Assembly (NCBI GenBank): GCA_013214715.1
Contig: JABSSB010000013.1
Location: 1 to 22,309, forward strand
Direction of reading: 5' to 3'
Origin: Paracoccaceae bacterium
GTDB taxonomy: Bacteria; Pseudomonadota; Alphaproteobacteria; Rhodobacterales; Rhodobacteraceae
DNA: 22,309 bases
Shown here: positions 6,819 through 14,931 of the stretch, piece by piece
Layout: each line of letters opens with the position of its first letter
Numbering within the stretch: position 1 is the first letter of the stretch
Notes under the pieces: model-generated
Seen by the model: only the letters and a program-made list of their open reading frames with translations
Told to the model about the DNA's origin: nothing
Databases searched by the model: none
Translations under genes and position numbers: made by a program

Positions 6819-8273
6819 ATGCATCGGAATATTTCTGAATTTGACCGTGTGCTCCGCGGAGGTCAGGTGGTCACGCCTGATGGCGTGGCCGAGATCGATG
6901 TCGGTATCGCGGATGGATGCATCGCCGCGCTTGGGCGCAATCTGGCAGCAGCGTCGCAAGAGATTGATGCAAACGGGCTTTGGGTGATGCCTGGCGGGGT
7001 CGATCCGCATTGCCATATCGAGCAGATGTCCGGCATGGGGGTCATGAACGCCGACACTTTTGAAACCGCGACCCTGTCGGCTGCGATGGGCGGCACAACC
7101 TCGGTGATCTCTTTTGCTGCGCAGGCCAAGGGGCAGCGGCTGTCCGATACCCTGGCCGATTATGCCTTGCGGGCGCAGCGTGGGGCGCGGGTCGATCATG
7201 CCTTTCACCTGTCGATCTCGGACCCGGAGGTCGACGGGTTTGACCACGATTTGGCGGCTTTGATCGCGGCTGGTCATCGCTCGATCAAGGTGTTCACCAC
7301 CTATGATATCCGACTGGATGATGCGCAAATCCTCTCGGTCATGGCCGCGGCGCGGCTGCACGGGGCGCTGGTCTGCGTGCATGCGGAAAATCATGGGCTG
7401 ATCGACTGGACGCGGCAGGCTTTGTTGCGCGCGGGGCTGACCGCACCGAAATACCACGCGCCGTCACATCCCCGCATGGCCGAGGTTGAAGCCGTATCGC
7501 GTATGATTTCCTTTGCGGAGTTCATGGCCTGCCCGGTGATGTTGTTCCATATCTCGACCGCCGAAGGCGTTGACCTGATAAGGGCGGCCCGCGCGCGGGG
7601 CGTGCCGGTCTGGGCGGAAACCTGCCCGCATTACCTGTTCATGACAGAAGACGCGCTGGACCAGCCCGGTCTGGAAGGTGCGAAATGGATGTGCTCGCCC
7701 CCGCAAAGATCTGAGGCCGATCAGGCCGCCCTCTGGGAGGGTATGGACCATGGTGCGATTGATCTGGTGTCCTCCGACCACGCTCCCTATCGCTTTGACG
7801 AAAGCGGAAAGCTGTCGGCGGGGCCGGAGGCAGATTTCAGCCAGATCGCCAATGGTTTGCCGGGTTTGGAGCCACGCCTGCCGCTGCTCTTCGACGCGAT
7901 GATGGCGCAGGGACGCGGCGGCCCGGAAAGTTTCGCCGCCCTGACGGCAAGCGTCCCGGCACGGCTTTACGGACTGAAGAGCAAAGGCGAGATTGCGATT
8001 GGTAAGGATGCCGATCTGACGCTGTGGGACCCGCAGGCCAGCACTGTCTTTGGCGCAAACGATCTGCATGACAATGTCGGCTACAACCCCTGGGAGGGTA
8101 CGTCCTTGCGCGGGGCGGTTCACATGGTTCTGATGCGCGGGCAGGTCATCGTTCAAGACGGCGCCTGCCTGGCTCAACCGGGGCAGGGGCATTGGCTGCG
8201 GCGTGAGCAGATCGGCACAGTGACGCAGGCGACACCCGCGCCAGAGGTGCAATTGCTGGAGGCTAGCGAATGA
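6819..8273 (+). CDS. Hydantoinase / dihydropyrimidinase family amidohydrolase
   Basis: 484 residues, the usual length. These enzymes hydrolyse cyclic amides (hydantoins, dihydropyrimidines) to N-carbamoyl acids in the cytoplasm with a binuclear metal centre. All expected ligands are visible: the H-x-H pair in VDPHCHIEQ (H64, H66), the carboxylated lysine in SIKVFTTY (K157), VHAEN (H188), FHIST (H244) and the catalytic aspartate in SSDHAPY (D320). Allantoinase and dihydroorotase are related, but the SIKVFTTY context and the neighbouring racemase favour a hydantoinase-type role. AGGTAGGG precedes the ATG. This is the first gene of a four-gene chain linked by ATGA overlaps (8270-8273, 8656-8659, 9309-9312). 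No N-carbamoylase gene follows, so the fate of the carbamoyl product is unclear. A role in pyrimidine catabolism cannot be excluded. Confidence 0.88.
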   Translation: MHRNISEFDRVLRGGQVVTPDGVAEIDVGIADGCIAALGRNLAAASQEIDANGLWVMPGGVDPHCHIEQMSGMGVMNADTFETATLSAAMGGTTSVISFAAQAKGQRLSDTLADYALRAQRGARVDHAFHLSISDPEVDGFDHDLAALIAAGHRSIKVFTTYDIRLDDAQILSVMAAARLHGALVCVHAENHGLIDWTRQALLRAGLTAPKYHAPSHPRMAEVEAVSRMISFAEFMACPVMLFHISTAEGVDLIRAARARGVPVWAETCPHYLFMTEDALDQPGLEGAKWMCSPPQRSEADQAALWEGMDHGAIDLVSSDHAPYRFDESGKLSAGPEADFSQIANGLPGLEPRLPLLFDAMMAQGRGGPESFAALTASVPARLYGLKSKGEIAIGKDADLTLWDPQASTVFGANDLHDNVGYNPWEGTSLRGAVHMVLMRGQVIVQDGACLAQPGQGHWLRREQIGTVTQATPAPEVQLLEASE

Positions 8274-8659
8274 CCCCGCCGGGAACTGAGGTGCAGAAAG
8301 TCATTACCTTTTTCTACTATCGCGATCTGTCTGCTGCGATGGCGTTTTATGAACAGGTGATGGGCCTTGCCCTCGCCATCGATCAGGGCTGGTGCAAGAT
8401 ATACCAGATTGGCGGGCAGGCGCATGTTGGGTTGGTGGATGAGGCGAAGGGCATGAACCGCGCCACTGCCGACAAACCGGTGCAATTGTGTATTCGGGTC
8501 ACCGATGTCGCGGCGTGGCACGACTACGCGACCCAGGCCAACTTGCCAGATCTTTCGGAGCTTTGGGAAAACGAGGCGTTGGGGATCAAGGCGTTCGTGT
8601 TCCGCGATCCGGAAGGCTACCAGATTGAAATCCAGCAGGCGACGCGGGACGGCGCATGA
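8270..8659 (+). CDS. VOC (glyoxalase/bleomycin-resistance/dioxygenase) superfamily protein
   Basis: 129 residues, one VOC module built of two beta-alpha-beta-beta-beta halves. Family features are FYYRDLSAAMAFYEQVMGLA near the N-terminus and FRDPEGYQIEIQQ near the C-terminus. VOC proteins are metal-dependent isomerases, epimerases, lyases or dioxygenases. The usual first-strand metal ligand (His or Gln) is not obvious, because the strand reads VITFFYYRDL, while the C-terminal glutamate in YQIEIQ is in place. The metal site may therefore be incomplete or altered. The start overlaps the hydantoinase stop and the stop overlaps the racemase start, so it belongs to the same pathway, possibly as an epimerase or a metal-dependent step on a downstream product. 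Confidence 0.75.
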   Translation: MTPPGTEVQKVITFFYYRDLSAAMAFYEQVMGLALAIDQGWCKIYQIGGQAHVGLVDEAKGMNRATADKPVQLCIRVTDVAAWHDYATQANLPDLSELWENEALGIKAFVFRDPEGYQIEIQQATRDGA

Positions 8660-9312
8660 CACTGTTTGTGATCAACCCAAATTCGTCACAGGCCGTCACC
8701 GATGGGATCGACGCAGCCATTGATCCGCTGCGCGCATTGGGCCGCAACATCATTTGCGACACCCTGCATGAAGGCCCTCCCGGCATCGAAAACCAGTTGC
8801 AGGCCGATCTCGTGATCGCGCCTTTGATGTTGCGGGCGCAAGCCCTGATGCCGCAAGCCAGCGGCGTGGTGATCGCCTGTTTTGGTGATCCCGGCCTGTT
8901 CAGCCTGCGTCATGCACTGCCGGTGCCGGTTTGGGGTATTCAGGAAAGCGCGGTCATGACCGCGCTCATGCAGGGCCAAAGGTTTGGTGTCATCGCGATC
9001 CTGCCCGCATCAATTCCAAGGCATTTGCGTGCATTCGGGGCGATGGGCGTGATGGACCGGCTGGCCGGTGATCGCGCGTTGGGGCTGGGCGTGGCCGATC
9101 TGGCCGACCCGGATACCTGCTTTGCCCGGATGACAGAGATTGGCACAGCCTTGCGCGATCGCGACGGCGCGGATGTGTTGATCCTGGGTTGCGCTGGCAT
9201 GGCGCAGTATCGCAAACCGCTTGAGGCCGCGTTGGGCCTGCCCGTGATTGATCCCTGTCAGGCCGCCGTGTCGATGGCCTTGGGACATTTGGCATTGAAG
9301 GAGAGCACATGA
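8656..9312 (+). CDS. Aspartate/glutamate (hydantoin) racemase family protein
   Basis: 218 residues. The family performs cofactor-independent racemisation using two cysteines as acid and base. Both are present in typical contexts: VIACFGDPG (C75) and LILGCAGMA (C179). The N-terminus LFVINPNSSQAVTDGI is the hallmark of hydantoin racemases, which use the N-P-N-(S/T) motif for substrate binding. Beside a hydantoinase the natural reading is racemisation of 5-substituted hydantoins before ring opening. Maleate isomerase-like and allantoin racemase-like activities are alternatives within the same superfamily. It is translationally coupled on both sides. Confidence 0.85.
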   Translation: MTLFVINPNSSQAVTDGIDAAIDPLRALGRNIICDTLHEGPPGIENQLQADLVIAPLMLRAQALMPQASGVVIACFGDPGLFSLRHALPVPVWGIQESAVMTALMQGQRFGVIAILPASIPRHLRAFGAMGVMDRLAGDRALGLGVADLADPDTCFARMTEIGTALRDRDGADVLILGCAGMAQYRKPLEAALGLPVIDPCQAAVSMALGHLALKEST

Positions 9313-10229
9313 CCCGTCTGACCGAAGCTGCGAAAGGCGTTTACACCATCGCCGTCACCCCGTTTCTGCCGGATGGGGCTGTGGATTACGATAGTATCGA
9401 CAGCATGGTTGATTTCTATGTCGAAAAAGGTGCCAGCGGGTTGACCATTCTGGGCATCATGGGAGAGGCCGGAAAGCTTGCCGCAGATGAAAGCCGCACA
9501 GTGATCGACCGGGTGCTGAAACGCACTGATCTGCCAGTGATCGTGGGAGTCTCTGCGCCTGGTCTGGCCTCGATCAAGGCGCTGGGGGACACGGCTATGG
9601 AACTGGGCGCCGCCGGGGTGATGGTTGCGCCTCCTGCCACTTTGAAAACCGATGCGATGATCTTGAATTACTATCGCGATGTGGCCGAGGCGCTGGGGGA
9701 TACGCCTTTCGTGCTACAGGATTTCCCGTTGGTCACCAATGTGCAGATTGATCCAAAAGTGATCCTTCAAATCATCGAAGACTGCCCAACCTGTGTGATG
9801 CTCAAACACGAAGACTGGCCGGGTCTGGCCAAGATCAGCGCGTTGCGTGCCGCATCAGATGCAGGTAGCCGGCGGATTTCGATCCTCTGCGGCAATGGCG
9901 GGCAATTCCTGCCCGAAGAAATGGCGCGTGGCGCGGATGGAGCCATGACCGGCTTTGCCTATCCCGAGATGATGGCGCAGGTCATCGCCGCCTATGACGC
10001 GGGCGACACCGACCGCGCCCATGACCTGTTTGACGCCTATCTGCCCGTCATCCGTTTTGAAACGCAGCCCGGTCTGGGCCTGCCGGTGCGCAAGTACATC
10101 CTGGCCAAACGGGGCGCCATTGCGCATCCCACCGTGCGCAAACCGGGGGCTGCTCTGTCCGGCCCAGCGGTGGCCGAAGTCGATCACCTCATGGCGCGGT
10201 TGGAGCGGCGTCTGGCCGAGCTAGGGTGA
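9309..10229 (+). CDS. DapA/N-acetylneuraminate lyase family aldolase or dehydratase
   Basis: 306 residues, the full length of the class I TIM-barrel family that forms a Schiff base between a lysine and a 2-oxo acid. The Schiff-base lysine is visible in CVMLKHEDWPG (K166). Two family motifs are altered. The tyrosine of the usual Y-N-x-P motif is replaced, since the segment reads FVLQDFPLVT (Q137). The substrate loop G-T-T-G-E reads GIMGEAGKL (about residues 49-57). A housekeeping lysine-biosynthesis role is therefore unlikely; a catabolic aldolase, dehydratase or decarboxylase is more plausible. It is the last gene of the operon, coupled to the racemase by ATGA. Its 3' end overlaps the convergent PNPOx-family gene by 9 bp, so no terminator fits between them. 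Confidence 0.8.
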   Translation: MTRLTEAAKGVYTIAVTPFLPDGAVDYDSIDSMVDFYVEKGASGLTILGIMGEAGKLAADESRTVIDRVLKRTDLPVIVGVSAPGLASIKALGDTAMELGAAGVMVAPPATLKTDAMILNYYRDVAEALGDTPFVLQDFPLVTNVQIDPKVILQIIEDCPTCVMLKHEDWPGLAKISALRAASDAGSRRISILCGNGGQFLPEEMARGADGAMTGFAYPEMMAQVIAAYDAGDTDRAHDLFDAYLPVIRFETQPGLGLPVRKYILAKRGAIAHPTVRKPGAALSGPAVAEVDHLMARLERRLAELG

Positions 10230-10757
10230 CAGCCACTGACCGGCCCAATCATCGACGCGCCGAAACAGCGCGCGCCGATGGCCGGCGGGATCGAGGCTGA
10301 CATGTTCAAGGCTGTTGATGCTTAGGCTCAGCACGGCAAGATTGGCGGGATCTGGATGATCCTCCCACGCGTCTGAGCGCTCAATCACCGTGCCCGGCGC
10401 GGGCTGATGCCCATAGGCCAGACGCTGATCCTTGCGCAGCACCTGCCAGATCAACTGCGTCGGTTCCCCGCTGAGGATCGAGATATCACCTGTCAGGCGC
10501 AGTTGCACCTGATGCTCGGCTGACCACAAAAGAACCGCGGCGCGTGCATCGGCCTGAAACTCCACCACCTTGGCGGAGCGGAGGTCGGTATAGATCGCCA
10601 CCTGCCCGATACTGCGCTGCGCCGAGCGCAGGACAACGGTGCGCAGTTGCGGCTGTCCGGTGTGATCAAGGCTGGCGAGGCTGATGATCGGTCCGCGATC
10701 TCCGGCTTCTGGTGTCAGAAGCGCCCAGGCCTGGTTCAGCGTTTCAGTCAGGGTCAT
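10221..10757 (-). CDS. Pyridoxamine 5'-phosphate oxidase-like FMN-binding protein (Alr4036 type)
   Basis: 178 residues. The split-barrel FMN-binding family is recognisable from RGPIISLASLDHTGQPQLRT at residues 21-40, IGQVAIYTDLRSAKVVEF and the RAAVLLWSAEHQVQLRLTG segment. The pattern fits the Alr4036 FMN-binding subgroup better than biosynthetic PdxH. The exact reaction is unknown; members bind flavin and act as oxidases or reductases on small molecules. It is the last gene of a four-gene minus-strand chain: its ATG overlaps the end of the lipocalin-like gene by 14 bp, and GGAG lies about 11 bases before the start. Its tail overlaps the convergent DapA-family gene. Confidence 0.78.
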   Translation of the reverse strand: MTLTETLNQAWALLTPEAGDRGPIISLASLDHTGQPQLRTVVLRSAQRSIGQVAIYTDLRSAKVVEFQADARAAVLLWSAEHQVQLRLTGDISILSGEPTQLIWQVLRKDQRLAYGHQPAPGTVIERSDAWEDHPDPANLAVLSLSINSLEHVSLDPAGHRRALFRRVDDWAGQWLSP

Positions 10758-11799
10758 AGCCAGTCATCTCCAGATAGCCGCGCCCGGCATGGCTGCCGCT
10801 GACACGCACGGGGCCTTCCCAATAGACCACATTGGTATTGTTCCACGCCTGATCGTTCAGCGCGGTAACCGTGAGATCAACGCCTTTTGCGGCATATTCC
10901 AACCGCCAATCCACCGGAATGTCGCGCCCGTCGACGCGTGCCTCGCGCAGCGGGGTGAGGATAATCTCACCGGGCTTGATATATTGGGCCGTGCCGTCAG
11001 GCTCGATCCATGTGCCGGGGGTGTAATCGCTGTCTGAGCCGCGCAGGCGATAGGCCATCAGCTTGGTGTTGTCCTCGAAATGAAGAGAAAACCAATCCCA
11101 TCCTTCCTGATCTTCGCGCAGGGGCTGGCTGGACCATTCCCGGTCAAGCCAGCCTTCCCCGGTGACCTCTACGGTTTTACCGGACAAAGACATACTGCCA
11201 GTCACCCTGTAATTCGGCTGCGAATAATAATGGCTGGCCTGACCATCGGGGCTTTTCTGGGAAAACCCGCTCTCGCCATGAAACACCAAGGGCGTGTCTG
11301 CCCTGAGCGTCAGATCATAGGAAAACCCATCGCCATGTGCGGTCAGATCAAGGGATTGCAGCCCTTCACCGGGCTGACCGATCATGGCCCAGTCATCTAT
11401 CCAGGCTTCAAACGGCTCGGCCCGGACCCCAGCCTGTCCGATGCCCGCACGGGCAAAGAGTTCGGAATGTTGGTGATCCGTTGCAGATGTGGCGGCGGCA
11501 TGGGCAAACCAGATCTGCGGATCGCGCCAGCCTTCGCCGCTGCCTGGCGCCAGGGCGGTCCGAAACAACGTCCATTGCGCGCCATAATCTTCGCCATCCT
11601 CACCCGTCAGAACCGCTGTGAGATACCACCATTCGATGCGGAAATCGGGGTGGGCCGCGTGGTCGGTGGGAAACTCAAAGACCTTGCCGCGCTGGGGCAG
11701 CGCATAGCCTTCGGCATCGGCCCCCATGCCGGCGAAGCCCTGCGCAAATGCTGATGCGGGCCAAAGCAGCACTAGCCATGCAACAACCCTAACGATCAT
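10744..11799 (-). CDS. CrtC/AttH-type lipocalin-like exported protein
   Basis: 351 residues from the ATG at 11799 (a TTG two codons upstream is also in frame). The signal peptide MIVRVVAWLVLLWPASAFAQ places it in the periplasm. The protein matches the tandem lipocalin-like fold named after hydroxyneurosporene hydratase CrtC and Agrobacterium AttH: FPTDHAAHPDFRIEWWYLTA near the start, then GEGWLDREWSSQPL and WDWFSLHFEDNTKLMAYRLR in the second half. No carotenoid gene is nearby, so a carotenoid hydratase role is unlikely. The partners are an FtsX-type permease and an ABC ATPase, the arrangement seen in att-like clusters. It overlaps the permease gene by 11 bp and is probably co-translated. It may carry a lipid or other hydrophobic molecule handled by the ABC complex. 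Confidence 0.82.
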   Translation of the reverse strand: MIVRVVAWLVLLWPASAFAQGFAGMGADAEGYALPQRGKVFEFPTDHAAHPDFRIEWWYLTAVLTGEDGEDYGAQWTLFRTALAPGSGEGWRDPQIWFAHAAATSATDHQHSELFARAGIGQAGVRAEPFEAWIDDWAMIGQPGEGLQSLDLTAHGDGFSYDLTLRADTPLVFHGESGFSQKSPDGQASHYYSQPNYRVTGSMSLSGKTVEVTGEGWLDREWSSQPLREDQEGWDWFSLHFEDNTKLMAYRLRGSDSDYTPGTWIEPDGTAQYIKPGEIILTPLREARVDGRDIPVDWRLEYAAKGVDLTVTALNDQAWNNTNVVYWEGPVRVSGSHAGRGYLEMTGYDPD

Positions 11800-14200
11800 G
11801 AGCAAAGACCCTCAACAAATCTGCGGGCGGTGTGCGCCGCAGGCGCCGGGCGGGCAGGGCGGCGGCCAACCAGCCCGTGGCCAGCGCCAGCGCAAACAGG
11901 GTCAACCAATCGGATGGGAACAGATGCATGGGTAGCAGCCAGCCAAAGGCTTTGACATTGATCACGTTCAATAACGCCCATGCCAGAACAAGCCCCAAAG
12001 GCAGCGCCAGAAGCGCCGTCAGCGCGGCCAGAGCCACGCTGCGCTGGCTTTCATAGCGAGCAAGTTCCGCCCGTGTCAGGCCCAGCGCCCAAAGCGGTGC
12101 CAGATGCGGCAGGCGCATGTCGCGTAGGGTCAAAAGCGCGGTCAGCATCGCGATGCCTGCCACACCAAGCGTGAGGATATTCAACGCGCCTGTAATCACA
12201 AACGTGGTCTCAAACACTGACAAAGAGGTCTGTTTGACCTCCACCTGATTGACCACCGCGCCAACTGGCAGATCAAAGCGCGCGCTGATCTCTTGCGCCA
12301 GCGCATCGGCTTGCGAGGGATCAACGCGCAGGGCAAAGCTGACATGCGGGACGGTCGGGAAGCGCGCGTCAAAATGGTCCAGCCCCATCATCACCTGACC
12401 TGACGGGTTGCCGTAATCCGAATAAACACCGACGACCGGCATCTCCCACCCGCGGTCAAGCTGCACGGATTGGCCCGGCCAGATATCATGACGGCGGGCG
12501 AGTTGTTCGTTGATCAAAACCGCCTCGCCGCTGGCCAGACTGTCCCAGGCGTTCTCCGTGCTGTCGATCAAGGGCCAGTGATCGCGATAGGTCGGGTGGT
12601 CCGCCACGCCAAAGACGCGACCGGGCGCGCCCATCAGGTCATCCAGCGGGGCCGAGCGAATGGGCAAAACGGCGTCCACTCGTTCTTCCAGCCACATGGC
12701 CATGTCGCGGCCTTGCGCGTCATTTTCGGCGCGTAGGTAAAGCTCGGATGCCAGCCGCTGATCCAGCCAACCCAGAAAGGTCAGCCGAAAACTTGATACC
12801 ATGGTTCCGACGCCAATATTGGCGGCCAGTGCCAGCAACAGCGCCGCCAGCGCCAGTGACAGTCCGGGCAATTGCGCACGCATATCCGCCCATAGCCATT
12901 CGCCCAAGGGACCTTTGCCAAAACGGCTGCCGAGATCGATCAGCCAGCCCAGCACGGGCGGCAAAGCCACAGCCGCGCCCATCAACAGGCCAGCCAGCAG
13001 CGCAAAGCCCGCAATCAGACCGGGGATCGTGAGGGACGCCAAAACGCCCGCCAGTACCAATGCAAGCCCCGTTAGCAAACGCAGCGTGTTGCCCTCACGG
13101 CTCTGGCGCATCCAGGTCTGGCTGGTGGCGCTGTCCAAAAGTGGCATCGCCGCGATCCGCCACAGCGCCTGAACCGAGGCCAACCCGGTGCCCAGCAGCG
13201 CCATACCCAGCCCTGCCAGCACCCAGCTGGTCCGCAATTCCAAACCGCCATCGACCGGCGCGCCGTAAAGGCCGCGCAGGGTCACGGCGACTTCGGGCAA
13301 AAGCGCCCCGGCCACGACATAGCCCAGGACCAGCCCGATCAGCCCCGCAACCAACGCAAGCAAACACAGTTCGGCCAGCACAAGAGCCGCAAGGCGCCGT
13401 GTCGGCAGCCCCAAAGCCCGCAATGTGCGGATCACCGGGCGGCGCTGTTCGAAGGCCAGCCCAACGCTGCCATGCGCTATGAACAGGCCCACCGCAAAGG
13501 AGAGCAACCCGAAGGCCGTGAGGTTGAGGTGAAAGCTGTCGGTCAGGCGGGTGATGTCTGTGTCTTGAGAGGCGCCGTCACGCTGCAGCCCCGATATAAC
13601 CTCGCTCAGCGGTTGGGCGCCCGGCTCGGCATTTGGCAGAAGGATCATGTGGCTCAAAAGACCCGCTCGATCCAATAGTGTTTCGGCCCAGCTGATATCG
13701 ACCAGAAGTGTGCCGGGCGGAACCTGATCCGTGCTGATCAGTGGTGGCAAATCCGGCACATCTGTCAGCCGTGCGACCAATTCCGGGCGGGCAAATCCTC
13801 GGCCGGGGGTGATCAGGATTTCGATCGGGGTGGTGCCTTCCTCCAGATCTTCCAGCGCGGGCAAGGGGGGGTAGCTGACGAAATCTACGCCCAGAACGGC
13901 CACGCGGGTCGCGCCAAGCGTTGCGCGGCCCTCCAGCACCGGGGCCACTGCCCATCCGGCGCGTCGTAAGGCGGCGAAATCAGCCACCGTCAAATCCCGG
14001 TCCGGATGGGTCAGCCGATCAAACTGCCCTCCTGTCAGTTGATCTGCGGCTTCAGCATAGTTGGCGCGCGCCTGCGCGTTGATGGCTTGCACCGCCGACC
14101 AAAGGCCCGTTGCCAGCGCCAATCCAGCCAACAGGCCTGCCAGCTGAACCAGATTGGCCCGCCAATGCGAGAGCAAGACCTGAAGCCCGGTCCAGATCAT
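11789..14200 (-). CDS. ABC transporter permease, FtsX/MacB-type with two FtsX domains
   Basis: 803 residues. The layout is an N-terminal membrane helix (about 17-37), a periplasmic domain (about 40-225), a first FtsX domain with three helices (about 228-350), further helices near 375-470, a second periplasmic part, and a second FtsX domain (about 680-800) ending in PARRLRRTPPADLLRVF. This duplicated layout is typical of permeases that extract or rearrange lipids and lipoproteins, or transduce mechanical force, rather than of importers. The start overlaps the ATPase stop by ATGA (14197-14200), and the stop overlaps the lipocalin-like gene. By analogy to LolCDE/MacB-like systems it probably works with the ATPase and passes cargo to, or receives it from, the exported CrtC/AttH-like protein. 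The substrate is unknown. Confidence 0.88.
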   Translation of the reverse strand: MIWTGLQVLLSHWRANLVQLAGLLAGLALATGLWSAVQAINAQARANYAEAADQLTGGQFDRLTHPDRDLTVADFAALRRAGWAVAPVLEGRATLGATRVAVLGVDFVSYPPLPALEDLEEGTTPIEILITPGRGFARPELVARLTDVPDLPPLISTDQVPPGTLLVDISWAETLLDRAGLLSHMILLPNAEPGAQPLSEVISGLQRDGASQDTDITRLTDSFHLNLTAFGLLSFAVGLFIAHGSVGLAFEQRRPVIRTLRALGLPTRRLAALVLAELCLLALVAGLIGLVLGYVVAGALLPEVAVTLRGLYGAPVDGGLELRTSWVLAGLGMALLGTGLASVQALWRIAAMPLLDSATSQTWMRQSREGNTLRLLTGLALVLAGVLASLTIPGLIAGFALLAGLLMGAAVALPPVLGWLIDLGSRFGKGPLGEWLWADMRAQLPGLSLALAALLLALAANIGVGTMVSSFRLTFLGWLDQRLASELYLRAENDAQGRDMAMWLEERVDAVLPIRSAPLDDLMGAPGRVFGVADHPTYRDHWPLIDSTENAWDSLASGEAVLINEQLARRHDIWPGQSVQLDRGWEMPVVGVYSDYGNPSGQVMMGLDHFDARFPTVPHVSFALRVDPSQADALAQEISARFDLPVGAVVNQVEVKQTSLSVFETTFVITGALNILTLGVAGIAMLTALLTLRDMRLPHLAPLWALGLTRAELARYESQRSVALAALTALLALPLGLVLAWALLNVINVKAFGWLLPMHLFPSDWLTLFALALATGWLAAALPARRLRRTPPADLLRVFAHDR

Positions 14201-14856
14201 CCGATGCGCCCCGCGCGCAGATGGATACGCCGGTCCAGACGCGCGGCGACCTTATCGGAATGCGTGACCAGAAACAGCGCAGTGCCGCTTTCGGACACAA
14301 GCTCCAGCATCAAATCCAGCACAGTGGCGGCATTCTCTTCGTCGAGATTGCCGGTGGGTTCATCTGCAAGCAAAAGCTGCGGCGCGACAGACAAGGCACG
14401 GGCAATCGCAACCCGTTGCTGTTGCCCGCCGGACAGCTGTTCGGGATAGCGCGCCTCGCATCCTTCGAGCCCCAGTCGCGCCATCAGCATGCCGTCGCGC
14501 GCCGGGTCGTGCCGCCCCGCCATGCGCGCCTGCAACGCCACGTTCTGTGCGACCGTCAAGGATGGCACAAGGTTGAACTGCTGAAAGACCAAAGCCACCA
14601 CATCGCGCCGGATCGCGGCGCGCCCGGCATCATCGAGCCCGGATAAGGGGGTCTCGGACAGGGTGATTTCACCGTCATCAAACCCGTCCAAAGCCGCGAC
14701 CAGATGCAGCAAGGTGCTTTTGCCCGACCCGCTTTCTCCGGTCAAAGCAAGGCTGTGCCCCGCCTCCAGCGTCAGCGATACGCCCTGCAATACAGGTTGT
14801 GCTGCGCCACCGGGCAACGGATAAGATTTGATCAGGTCATTGATTTCGAGCAGCAT
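14197..14856 (-). CDS. ABC transporter ATP-binding protein (LolD/MacB family)
   Basis: 219 residues from MLLEINDLIKSYPLPGG. All nucleotide-binding motifs are intact: Walker A GESGSGKST (40-48), Q-loop glutamines 92/93, signature LSGGQQQR (141-148), Walker B LLLADEP with E166, and the H-loop histidine H199. The length and the LADEPTGNLD sequence are typical of the LolD/MacB group. The frame stays open 95 codons upstream, but that stretch is not ABC-like and crosses the divergent channel gene, so I chose the ATG at 14856. It is the first gene of the operon ATPase, permease, lipocalin-like, PNPOx-like. Confidence 0.92.
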   Translation of the reverse strand: MLLEINDLIKSYPLPGGAAQPVLQGVSLTLEAGHSLALTGESGSGKSTLLHLVAALDGFDDGEITLSETPLSGLDDAGRAAIRRDVVALVFQQFNLVPSLTVAQNVALQARMAGRHDPARDGMLMARLGLEGCEARYPEQLSGGQQQRVAIARALSVAPQLLLADEPTGNLDEENAATVLDLMLELVSESGTALFLVTHSDKVAARLDRRIHLRAGRIG

Positions 14857-14931
14857 ATCCACGATCCATGCATTCGGATCAGGACTATGGAGCGGCGCGG
14901 GTGAATGTCCATTGCCGGGGAGTGAGACATA

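Noticed and set aside
10221..10229. 9-bp tail-to-tail overlap of the DapA-like and PNPOx-like genes as a special regulatory arrangement
   Set aside because: Short convergent overlaps are common in compact genomes; nothing else marks it as functional.
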